Assembly: GCA_963931865.1 (NCBI GenBank)
Contig: OZ007507.1
Location: 11,818,932 to 11,882,931 of the forward strand
Direction: 5' to 3'
Length of the DNA: 64,000 nt
DNA from: Axinella damicornis
Taxonomy: Eukaryota > Porifera > Demospongiae > Axinellida > Axinellidae
Below are positions 24,371 to 34,731 of this stretch, in pieces; position 1 is the first letter of the stretch, and each line of letters begins with the position of its first letter. The position numbers and the translations under genes were made by a program. The notes beneath the pieces are model-generated. The model was not told where the DNA came from, did no database searches, and was given only the letters and a program-made list of their open reading frames with translations.

Positions 24371-27300
24371 ATGCCTCCTCGCAAGCGTGCAGCCAGGGGT
24401 GGTGCAGCTGAGGCCAGGAGATATGAAGATGAGCTCGCTTCTCTCTCTCCTGATGAGATCCGCAAGGAACTGCAGGACCTAGGAGAGAGCCCGGGACCCA
24501 TCGACTCCTCCAACAAGTAAGAGAGAGAGAAGAAAGGGAGAGAATAGTACATTTTCAAGTGTTCAAACCTCCCCCTTTTTGGTCTACCTACACCCTCTAA
24601 ATTGGAGACCACTTCGCAGGCCAAGTTGTCCTGTCACCATAGCAACACTTCAACCCAGAGGTCACGCACAACCTTGTCCTACTATTCATGTTTGTTTAGT
24701 TCAAAGACACCTCCCATGCCTTGTTTATGCTTTGTAACAAGATTTATGATCTGAGATCATTCGAGAATGATGTCCTAATGACCCCCTCCCCAATACATAG
24801 CTGGCTATATAGATCATCTCCCTAGCTATGTAGCTATGTGCACAAATTGTACTTTCTGCAGAAGGCTTGTGATTCCAAATAATGATGAAATAAGTCCTAC
24901 AAGTGGTGCTACTTAATACACATACTTGTAACCATGGAGACATCGTATGTGCATGGTTATATGAACTTCAAATATGGTGTCAAAAAGCTACGTAGTTGCT
25001 TTTCACCTGGATATACCAGTACATTAGTTGCAACAAGCATTCCCAATTGAGCTTAAGGCTATTTGCAACACCACACATTTGTAGCCCCTGGCAGCTGCTG
25101 TGAGGTTCATGTGCCCCTACTAGGCCACACTAAGCTTGAATGTTTGGGTGCGCATTAGCGTTCCTTCTTTTTTTTTTAAGGAGACATGTTACCCAAGTTC
25201 AAGTAACTTGAAGATCAATCTAAACCTGTAGGACACTGCAATGTTTTGCTACCACTCCCTGTCTCATGCAGAGAGATATACGTGAGGATGCTGGCTCGGA
25301 AGAAGCTGAAGTTGGACACTGACACAAGTGAAGACACTCCTACCATCCATCCAAGTACCACCAGAACACCGATAGCATTGGCTAGGACGCCATCCAAACC
25401 TACCCCCGCCCTCAGTTACACCCCCCCTGCTAAATCTGGTATGAATCCACACTGTGTATATGACTAGGTGCGCGATGGTGTACTGGTAGAGTGAGAGTCT
25501 CCAGTGCACAATTCAGATTCTGTCCTCAGTTCGAATCCCACTAAAGCCCTTGGTTTTCTGTTGAAGGGTGGTTTCCCTTACAAAAAGGAATTTGCCCTTC
25601 CAGAGAAACAGGTTTGAGCAATGGCATTATGGTAACTCACGTGAGTATGTCAAACAATGACTTACTAGGGGGAAGCTCTTGATCGCTTGATTTACAGGGG
25701 TTCAAAGTACAAAATGTAGCTATGCCTCCTTAGTTAGTATCTGTGATCCGTTGATCTTACTTGATCCCAAATCAGAGTGAGCACCAGGCATAAGTCTGTA
25801 CCTTGGATGGTATGCACATACTGTACGTGGTACTATGTCTATATTCCCTGTTAATGGGGTCCAGGACTAGCCTCGTTCCCAGGCCATTCCCACCGCCAGT
25901 ATTTCATCGCTTGCAGTATGAAATATGGCGGGGGAAGGCCTGGGAGATCTGATCACGTGCGATGACGTCAGGTAGACACACGGGGGGCGGTGCCCAACAG
26001 TTATAATACCTGTTTCGCGTCGACCCGTCCCCGGCGTTGTGAACAACGAACGGTATCGATCGTCTGCCTTGCGAATGCTCTGACATCCAGCCTTTGGACG
26101 GACAGTACAAGCTAAGACATCGAGATTCTTCGTTGGGCACCGCCCCCCGTGTGTCTACCATGTGTCTACTTGATGGCATCGCACGTGACCAGATCTCCCA
26201 GGCCTTCCCCCGCCGTATTTCATACTGCAAGCGATGAAATATTGGCGGTGGGAATGGCCTGGGAACGAGGCTAGTCCAGGACCTGCATGAAAACCTGCAT
26301 TGGAGATGCAGCATTCCTGGGTTATGAAATCGAAACAAACTTAACTATCCTTTTATCGATATTTCGGTAAGCGAGAAAAAACTTCATGTGTTTGGAATTG
26401 CAATGCTAGTGTGACAATACAACAGGATTGATGCTGTTGCAGGATTCTGTCTGTTCACAAAGAATTTCGTGTGTTAAATGCATCATGGATCGAAGCGAAA
26501 TTTGCACTTGGTGTTCACTAGTGTGCACCAGTTGCTATGCAGTTGTTATGTAAGTGTTGTAGCAAGCTAGTGTGGTGAGGCGTGTCACCTTCCACTCTTG
26601 AAATTATCTGACTTACAGCTGGAATACCCTCCTACCTGAGGGACCACCGGCCAGCTGCTTCCCCCCTGGTGAAGTCCAACACACCGCGGAGTGCTAGCAA
26701 GATGGCTGTCACACCAGAGGTTTGCCTATGTACCACCAGGAGCACATGAGCCGCCGAAGGCGGCGAAGGAGTGTCAAACTCAGCATGCACACCCTAGCGG
26801 AAGTAGTAGTCCCAACTTATACGGCAAGAGGCTGTTACGTAAAAGTGTGAAAGACAAATTAGCGTTTCTGCGGTACCGCAAAGGTCTTCCATATAAGGTA
26901 TAACTGTAAGGCGTGAGGGATCACAACATGTCTATACTAGTTTGATGCTCCTTCGCCGCCTTCGGCGGCTCATGCGCTCCTAGTGTCCCATACTGTAAGC
27001 ATCCATGCATGTTGTCTGAAATAGGTCCTAGCTACATCATACATTTGTAAACTAGACACTGGGGCTGGGCTGGAGTTAATAGTAGATGGGTTGACAAACA
27101 TGGTCAGTGCTCATCAAGCAGCACTAATATAATTAGTGTGTTGTCTTTACATGCACATGTTGTGTATATATGTATTATGTTGCTAAGTATTGCATCAGCG
27201 AGTGCATTACTATACACTGGGTTCATTTTAACAGACTTTGCACTGTAATTGCCACACATCATTCCGGAATGACCATTGCTGCATCAGCACACGTCACTAT

Positions 27301-30300
27301 ATATGTACACTACAATGTACATAGTTCTTGTATTACCAAATATTGCTTCCAGAACCTATGTATATTATCTCATCTTAATTCCAGTTTACACTACGCTTCT
27401 TGTAATCGTTTGTTTCTTAAGCGACCATACGTCATTCTCAAGGTTATGGTACACCCTACCTCATTGATTAACAGTGACAGGGGCGGATCCAGGGGGGGGC
27501 TACAGGGGGCTGTAGCCCCCCCCTTTCCAGTTACGACCACACCCCTTATTTACACGAGTACCAGACCTACAGTGGAATCAGCAACAAAGAAGTTGTAAGG
27601 AAGCTCAGTGCTGGACTTTTTCCAACGGAAACTGCTTGTGACAGTCAGAATGAATCGGATACAGAGTCAACTCGTACTGGGGACGAAAACGGTTCTCAGT
27701 TCAGACCACGTGCACGGCGAATCTTCGTCGGACTTGACATTAATTGGTGATTCATGACTAGTCACATTTACCTTTTCACATCGAGGATAAGACGTTCACG
27801 GATGATACGGGAACCAGAAGGCAGCGAGTGCAGTGCAAAAGCTCGAAGGCGCTACGAGAGCCCATCTAGATGGCTGAAAAATGACGGTGAAAAAATTTTT
27901 CCGCGCTTCGCGCGGAGTTCTCTCTACAACATCCATCCTGGAACTCGTGTTGCTACTCGTACATCTGGAACTTGCAGTGCAAAAGCACGAAAGTGCAACG
28001 AGAGCCCATCCTGACAACTGAAAAAATGAAGGCGAAAAATTTTTCCGCGCTTCGCGCGGACTGATAGGCGCTACGCGCCTCTATGCACTCCCTTCGGCAG
28101 CGTTCAATTATGCTATTAGCCCCTCCCTTTCACAAATCCTGCATCCGCCCCTGAGTGAGGTAATGTGAGCATGAACAATCAGTATGAGGGACATAGCAGT
28201 AGTGAAGTATAGTATCAGTGACATAATAGTGAGGTAATGTGAGCATGACCAATCAGTATGAGGGACATAGCAGTATAGTAGTGAAGTATAGTATCAGTGA
28301 CATAATAGTGAGGTAATGTGAGCATGACCAATCGGTATGAGAGACATAGCAGTAGTGAATTCGAAGTGTAGTATCAGTGACATAATAGTGAGGTATTGTA
28401 TCAGCATAGCCGGCATACCATGCATAGTGCAGTAGTGTCAACCAGGAGCCCATAACGCTTCGCGGCGCTCATAAGCTCCTGTGTCAACACAGTGGCCATT
28501 GTTAGCATGTAGAGATATAGTGTGTGAGCATAGCTGGCATACCATTGTGCAGCAGTGTCAACACAGGTACCATCAGCTGCAGTTTGTATTTGTATCTGCA
28601 ACACGAATAAAAAGTTACTCTTTCCTACTCTGCACCGCTCTGCCACCTCCATCCACTCTACCACCCTCAGCACATTGCTAAGTTTGAGGTGAAGGGCCTT
28701 GTTGCTGCAACATACACTCCCTTCACGGACACCGGGTAAATACGTCAGGAATGTATGACTATCTCTTGTGTGGTTACACCATAACCGAAGGGTTTGTTGG
28801 GAAGGGGAGGTGGGGGGTATTGATTCATTTTGGGGGTACTACTCCCCCAATGTAATCCTGCCATGAGTATCTTAGATCGTTTCTACTGTGCACTGAGTAG
28901 AATATGTTACAACACATGTCCTAGCATGTAGCCTCATTCCCAATCCAGAATGGGCTCAGAATGTGGCGAACTAGCCTGACTTCAGCTCCACCAGCTTGCA
29001 CCAGATTGTGTGCATCATATTAATTGAACCAATAATCAATTCAGTAATGACTTCTATCAGATGTCTCATGTTGCTAGTAGGGGTAGCCTACCGGTAACTT
29101 AGTCTTGTTCCCAGACCGTTTATCCAGTGTGTGTATTAAAAGCGATCTGTGTTGGGTCTGGGACCAAGACTAGGGCTAACTTAGAATGGCTATAGAAGTA
29201 ATTATACATGTGTGTTCTGTCAGGGATAGTCGTGAGCTAGTAGATTAACCCTAACCCTCTCTACTCTTGCAGGGAGGTGAACCTGCCAGTGATCAAACAC
29301 TATGTGAACCATTTGACGAGAGCTGGAGTCCACAATGTCTTTGGTGAGACCACCCATCACTCTTTTGCAGTCCACTAGTGTCTAGCCTCGTTCCCAGGCC
29401 ATGTGGAATGAGGCTAACTAGTGTCTTGACAGCACTAGTAAACTTTGCTGATCATGTGCATGACCTGTGACAATGCATATGGTGTGTTAGCCATGCAGAT
29501 TTGATGCTGTCACAACTGTGCAGTGTGCAGTGTATATTTTGCACCTTCCAATTGTTATCTTTTGGAGTGAGCAGTTACAACAAATACATAGACACTGTAT
29601 CCACATGTATATATGGCTTGTACACTAGTAAAGTAAAAAAAGTCCCTCAAAAGGTATGGCCTGTCCTCCAGTGGCAAAGCAAACAAACAAGACGAAATTC
29701 CATTACCCATCCTCACTCCCATCCCATCCCCGAATATTTAGGGATGGGATGGGACTGAGGATGGAATAAAGAGAGAGAGAGTTTGGTGCGGAACATTTTG
29801 ACTATCTGACCCTGGGAGTTCCTCCCCTCATTGGCTGTAAGGCATATATATCAAACCGCACATCAGAGAGAGAAACTAACCATCCAGTTTCCAGTTTCAT
29901 ACACGTGTTTCAGGTATATGTTTGGTTGCCATTTGTGGCAACGTTTGGTATGCCCGTTACTTGCCAAAAACAGCTGAAACCAGACACTATTTGCCATAGT
30001 TGCAAAGTGACACGTATCTCTCCTAGGATATTACAATTCAAAATAATTATAGCAATATATAACTACCATGTTTGGCACAATTTGGTAATAACATTATTTG
30101 CCATTAATTTTATTGCAACTTGGTGGATCCTTCATCAAGTTGCCAAAAATGGCAGCATCTGGACAATCCAAAAGTTGCCACAAATGGCACCAAAACATGC
30201 CTCGTGTGTTTTCTCTTGACCTGTAGTTAATGGGAGCACGGGTGAGAGCTTGAGTCTGACGGTGGAGGAGAGGAAGGTCTTGGTTCAGGAATGGATCAGG

Positions 30301-32550
30301 GCTGCCACTGGAAGGTAAGTTGGATCCGTACCCATAACCAGCCACCATCAGATGTACCAGTAGTATGCATCTCATGCTTCTATTGGATACATAGTTGCGT
30401 ACCAGGCATGTGAACTAGCCTTGTTTCTGACAACTCTTTCATCCCTTGTAGTACAATGCATTTTTGTACAGCAGGAAATCTGTAATTTCAAAACTACAAG
30501 TGAGCAGGCGGGTAGCTAGATCTGGGAACTAAGACACCAATATGTGTAGCTAATGGCTGGTTTGGAGTGTGTATACATCCTCAATCTGGTTAAGTACATA
30601 CCTCCGCCCTGACACTCAGTAGCTCTGTCCTCACAGGCTTACAGTGAGTGTGTGTCTTGGAACTCAGCTCTCTATTCTCACATTACACAGGCTCACTGTG
30701 ATCGTGCACGTTGGGTGTGAAAGTTTGAAAAATGCATGTGAACTGGTAAGAATTCATGTACTAATTTGGTAGCCTCGTTCCCAGGCCTCCGCCCAGATTT
30801 TATCTCGCAGCCATGGAGAAAAAATTTTCTCCACGGCTGCGAGATAAAATCTGGGCGGAGGCCTGGGAACGAGGCTACTAATTTGGTACGTAAGCTTACA
30901 CAGCTCATGTGATGTAACTGCTACTGATTCTTGTTTTGTTGTCCTCCTCCGCATGCAGGCCCAGCATGCTCAAGAAAATGGCGCAGCTGCCATTGGTCTC
31001 ATGCCCACAACGTTCTTCAAACCAGCTACCATCGGTAATGCGGTCGCTCTTGGTCTGAGCTAATGTCCTTTAGGGCGTTACAAGTACTCTTACAGCAGTG
31101 TGTTTGCTTTCATGCAAGGTTGAACATTTCAGAGGAAATAGTAATGAATAGTTTGTAGTCGTGCAGAATTGTGAAGTACCAAAGTATTAGCCTCGTTCCC
31201 AGTCCCACGCCCAGCTTTTCATCGCTTGCAGTAAACGATGAAAAGCTGGGCGTGGGACTGGGAACGAGGCTACCAAAGTACTACAGCTGTACTGACTCGT
31301 TTCAATGGTTCTCTCATTGTTCTCTCTGCTCTAGAGCACCTGATCCTGTATATGGAGAAGGTGGCGGAGGCTGCTCCCCGCCTGCCTCTCTTCTACTACC
31401 ACATTCCCGCCATGACTGGAGTGACATGTCAGTGCTCCCTGTATAACCAGCTATGCTGCCTTATAATATTATTCATGAGCACATGGCGGCTGATAATCCT
31501 ACTCTCTTCTAGCTAACTCTCTTTAATTACTCACTGTTGTCAAATATTAAGTCAATGCCTAGCTGCTGAGCTCCTACAAGAGCATTGGAGCGTTGCATGA
31601 TAAGAGCATAAGTGGCCAAGGCCCAATTGCGGAAACTAGGCATAAGTTGCAAGCCTGATACTGATTGGCACGCACCACCGGAAACATTGTCATCAAGTGA
31701 GTTTTCTGGCCACATGACAGCTGTATCCTCTACGGCTGAATACTTGTTCCATGCATTAATTATGGTGTGTGTCAACAAATCATCTTTGGCTTAATCTTCC
31801 GGAGGAAACCAGTGTCTAACACCCTACAATATCTGGGGCCTAATGTATGGATNNNNNNNNNNNNNNNNNNNNNNNNNNNNNNNNNNNNNNNNNNNNNNNN
31901 NNNNNNNNNNNNNNNNNNNNNNNNNNNNNNNNNNNNNNNNNNNNNNNNNNNNNNNNNNNNNNNNNNNNNNNNNNNNNNNNNNNNNNNNNNNNNNNNNNNN
32001 NNNNNNNNNNNNNNNNNNNNNNNNNNNNNNNNNNNNNNNNNNNNNNNNNNNNGCACGAGCCGAAGGCAAGTGCATTATCCGCCCGAGACCGTTAACTAGA
32101 TTGCCTGAGTGCACTAAAGCCCGTAAAGTACTGCAAAGTGGTATCTAAATTTAGAAAACTACTTAGTGCAACTCACTGACCCGAGACAGCCTTTGATCTT
32201 TGAAAAGCAGATAATGCACACTAAAGTGTGCGATTTAATGCTCCGTCATGTGATCGATTCTGAGGCGTCTGAGATCTGATTCGTTGAGGGTCACGTGAGT
32301 AGCACTAATATCCAAGTCTTTCCTGTATCCCTGTCTTGAAGTTTACATCCCAGGAGGGGGGAAGCGAGGAACTGTGTATGTGATCGTTGCTGATTCCGTA
32401 TCACTTTCAGGTGGTGCAGGTCGACTCTTCATGCGGCTGCAGGGCTTAGAACTGGGTCCCCCCCGGCTGCCCGCCCTCCCCCTCACACCGGAGGGTGCCA
32501 AGAACTTGGAATCCGCCCTCAGAGACATTGGGTTCTTTGAGTGGGCTTAG
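24371..32550 (+). CDS. NPL: N-acetylneuraminate lyase, with LEM-domain exons in phase upstream; interrupted by assembly gap
   Basis: Exons: 24371-24516, 25272-25438, 26619-26719, 28671-28735, 29273-29343, 30227-30314, 30691-30745, 30959-31034, 31335-31427, gap, 32411-32550. Phases agree through 31427. Exons 4-9 follow animal sialic-acid lyase (cytosolic; cleaves N-acetylneuraminate to N-acetylmannosamine plus pyruvate; dihydrodipicolinate-synthase fold). Family landmarks are GLVAATYTPFTDTG, the NGSTGESLSL pyruvate loop and FYYHIPAMTG with its catalytic Tyr; the last exon has LGPPRLP. About 150 residues, including the Schiff-base Lys (KFSD in homologues), are absent around the N gap. Exons 1-2 encode a LEM-type fold (LSPDEIRKELQDLG..PGPID, then IYVRMLARKKLKL), normally a nuclear-envelope BAF-binding module. 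Either this is a LEM-lyase fusion, or the lyase starts at MAVTPE (26702) in exon 3 and the LEM exons belong to another transcript. Confidence 0.85.
25467..26340 (+). repeat. SINE-like dispersed repeat with tRNA-like head, split by a hairpin element
   Basis: The head gatggtgtactggtagagtg followed by gttcgaatccc resembles RNA polymerase III A and B boxes. The body matches 11640-11890. Positions 25868-26273 are a later hairpin insertion. It lies in the intron after LEM exon 2. Confidence 0.6.
25868..26273. mobile_element. 406-bp inverted-repeat element, TAGCCTCG family
   Basis: Ends TAGCCTCGTTCCCAGGCC and its reverse complement, flanked by perfect GTCCAGGAC duplications. Long arms pair with each other and include the caccgccccccgtgtgtct block. 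It is the largest member of the hairpin family here. Confidence 0.85.
26738..26982. mobile_element. Fold-back element with GC-rich arms
   Basis: An arm with gagccgccgaaggcggcgaa is mirrored by ttcgccgccttcggcggctc near 26950-26970. It lies about 18 bp after the exon 3 donor of the LEM/lyase gene. Confidence 0.7.
27478..28153. mobile_element. CAGGGG-ended DNA element, 5-bp target duplication
   Basis: The ends CAGGGGCGGATCC and CATCCGCCCCTG are flanked by AGTGA on both sides. Inside are two similar segments, each with (g)agcccatc followed by ttttccgcgcttcgcgcgga. No intact ORF was found. It is intronic in the lyase gene. Confidence 0.75.
28154..28400. repeat. ~75-bp tandem repeat, about 3 copies
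   Basis: The unit begins gaggtaatgtgagcatga and contains atcagtatgagggacatagc and agtatcagtgacataatag. Copies start near 28156, 28230 and 28310, with a partial fourth. Confidence 0.85.
29100..29172. mobile_element. Hairpin mini-element, TAGTCT family
   Basis: Ends tagtcttgttcccagacc and ggtctgggaccaagacta. The target duplication is weak. Confidence 0.6.
29383..29416. mobile_element. Hairpin mini-element, TAGCCTCG family
   Basis: A 34-bp element flanked by perfect ACTAGTGTC duplications, in a lyase-gene intron just after exon 5. Confidence 0.8.
30770..30877. mobile_element. 108-bp near-perfect hairpin, TAGCCTCG family
   Basis: Both arms match over about 50 bp. It is flanked by perfect CTAATTTGG duplications and lies in the lyase intron between exons 7 and 8. 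Confidence 0.9.
31188..31272. mobile_element. 85-bp hairpin, TAGCCTCG family
   Basis: The arms contain cagtcccacgcccagctttt and its complement. Flanks are CCAAAGTAT and CCAAAGTAC, a 9-bp duplication with one mismatch. Confidence 0.85.
31853..32052. other. Assembly gap, 200 N
   Basis: Exactly 200 N. The lyase gene lacks roughly 150 codons across this interval, so the real gap probably differs from 200 bp, or sequence around it is missing or misplaced. Confidence 0.98.
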
Positions 32551-32730
32551 GACCGTCACCAATAGTGATCCGTAATAATTAAGTTAGGGGTGAACTCCAC
32601 CATGTGCAATATGATTATGCTTATTTTTATTTAATTTATTGTATGGCTTAACTGTACTTGTGGCCTCAGTATACCCGGGTATGGTGCTAGCTGACATCAC
32701 CCTTTTCACACTATACACACTTCTAATTAT

Positions 32731-32825
32731 TAGCCTCATTCCCAGGCTCTCCCACGCGTGAACAAAAATTAATTCCACGTACTGTAAGCGACGAAAAGCT
32801 GGGCGATGGCCTGGGAACGAGGCTA
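32731..32825. mobile_element. Hairpin mini-element, TAGCCTCG family
   Basis: Outer arms tagcctcattcccaggc and gcctgggaacgaggcta; the interior pairs less well. No clear target duplication. Confidence 0.65.
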
Positions 32826-33690
32826 TGTATAATTGTATGCATGTTCCATATCTGCATATCAGTACTGCCAGCTGGCCTACATGTAGGCTGCATATCATAA
32901 GATTTTCAGCTTAATTTTTTCCATGGCCATGTAATAATTGGATGTAACAACAGAATGCATTAATTTGTTATGGTCAAGATCCCAGAAACACTCGGAATAT
33001 AATGTGTAGAAACACCAAAAAAGAAAAAAGTACAGATGATTATAATTATAACGTACATATACAACTTTTGAATAAAAAGACAGAAATTGCATGGGAAGCT
33101 ATATACAGACAAGACTTAGTCATACATAGGAAATATATATCTGTAAGCTAGTAATTGCAGAGCTCAGGTCACAGGATTTTTGACAACTGAAGACGAGACG
33201 GCAAGAGCTACAAAGGTGTAGGCTAATAATTATGTTATGCAACTGCAGATCGAACTCCGGTCGATCTGCAGTGAAACACACAAGAATCCAACAACCAAAG
33301 AAGACGAGACACGTACAGCAAGAGCTACAAACAACAGACAACTGCTAACAGTTACAGTTCTTGGAAATATATAACAGTGAGTTGTGGCGTGCATTACAGT
33401 CAAGAAAAGTAGATGTCAGTCAACACAATGTCTACCTGACCACAGAATGACAGTACACAGAGTATAGGAGAAAATTCTACATCTAAGATCAGACGAGACA
33501 GTAAGGAGTAACGATCACATTGGTCTACAATGTATGTGCACAAACGGGACAGACAGACATCTAGTGGTGGTATTAGTCTGAGAATTATCCACCGAAATTT
33601 CAGTGAGCATTCATCTTGGCTCTCTGCATCTGGGGAAGGGAGTTTGAGAACGAAGTTCATAACAGCAAGAGTCTCACATGCAGTATGACA
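32826..33690. other. Intergenic, no gene supported
   Basis: AT-richer sequence between the 3' ends of the lyase gene (plus) and the IkB-like gene (minus). The last exon of the IkB-like gene may lie here or just to the right; an open stretch at 33660-33400 (minus) was considered but its phase does not fit. Confidence 0.4.
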
Positions 33691-33699
33691 TCATGCAGT

Positions 33700-33910
33700 G
33701 CCAACCATAAGCCATTTCTTATTAATTTCGGGTACCAAAGTTTCCCAGATGGGCAGGATTGAGCAGGAAGCAAATTAATGCTTATGTGAAGCCGCTTTCC
33801 TGGAAAGGGAAACCAGAGAGAAAAACCCTTCCTGGAGGCCTGGACTCGGAACCTGTGGCCTCTCATGCCACATGTACAGCGGAGTGCTTTAACCACTTGG
33901 CCACACCTCA
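33700..33910 (-). repeat. tRNA-derived SINE
   Basis: On the minus strand, gaggtgtggccaagtggtta (A box) and aggttccgagtcc (B box) about 50 bp later give a tRNA-Ser/Leu-like head, followed by a non-tRNA body. It does not fold as an intact tRNA gene because the acceptor stem is poor. Confidence 0.65.
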
Positions 33911-34536
33911 ACCCAGCAGGTATATACAAGCAATAGTACCTGCAATGTCACAGCTGAGGAAGAAACTCACCGTCCTGTATTTTTATTTTGTTACCAGCTC
34001 TCTAATTAATTCATTCGTACAACACAGCAGTGTCTATGACCATTGAATCATAGTTGAAATTCCGTCACCAGATGTACGTTGCAAGGCTGCTAGAAACAGC
34101 TCAACAGCACAATTAACAATGTATATGGCAAGAATGTAGGAGGGGGGGAAGGCTACGATGATGCAGGCAATTGAATGACAATAAGCCATTCAGCACACCC
34201 TGCATTGTTAGCACATAGCTTCCCCAAATGAGAGTGCCAGGATGCACCCCCCCCTCCTTCCCTGGCCTAATGTCCTTTGATGTGGTAATTAGAATGCCTT
34301 AAGCTCTTTGATGTGGTCATAGTTTGGGCTCGTCCCCTCCCTTCCTACCAGGCTAGGGGGAAGCACACTTAACTATCAGTCACAACTGAAGTGCTGTTCC
34401 AGTAAGACTTCAACAGGAGGTAAACAGATTGCTTTCACTGGCAGGAACTGTAACTATGGGAGACCTTCCATGAACACAGGTAGGAAGGAACCTTGTTGAT
34501 TGTCTTTTGGGGGGCAAAAGGATTTACCATATGGAA

Positions 34537-34705
34537 CTGCTAGTATACTAGTAGTTTACAGCTTGAGTGTCCTGGTAAACTCGTAGTTTACAGCTGAGTG
34601 TGCTAGTATACTAGTAGTTTACAGCCGAGTGTGCTAGTATACTAGTAGTTTACAGCTGAGTGTGCAAGTATACTAATAGTTTTACAGCTGAGCGTGCAAG
34701 TCCAT
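34537..34705. repeat. ~38-bp tandem repeat
   Basis: About four imperfect copies of agtatactagtagtttacag followed by c(t/c)gagtgtgc. They lie immediately downstream of the last assigned exon of the IkB-like gene, in its final intron or 3' region. Confidence 0.85.
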
Positions 34706-34731
34706 TTGTGGGCCAATAGAGAATGTCTTAC

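Noticed and set aside
28154..28400. CRISPR-like array
   Set aside because: The ~75-bp units are contiguous tandem copies without unique spacers, and the context is eukaryotic.
33400..33660. Minus ORF as last exon of the IkB-like gene
   Set aside because: Its only good acceptor (ccttccccag) needs phase 1, whereas the preceding exon ends in phase 0; in phase 0 it stops after nine codons.
33830..33910. Possible tRNA gene on the minus strand
   Set aside because: A and B boxes are present, but the acceptor stem does not pair well and a non-tRNA tail follows, so a SINE is more likely.
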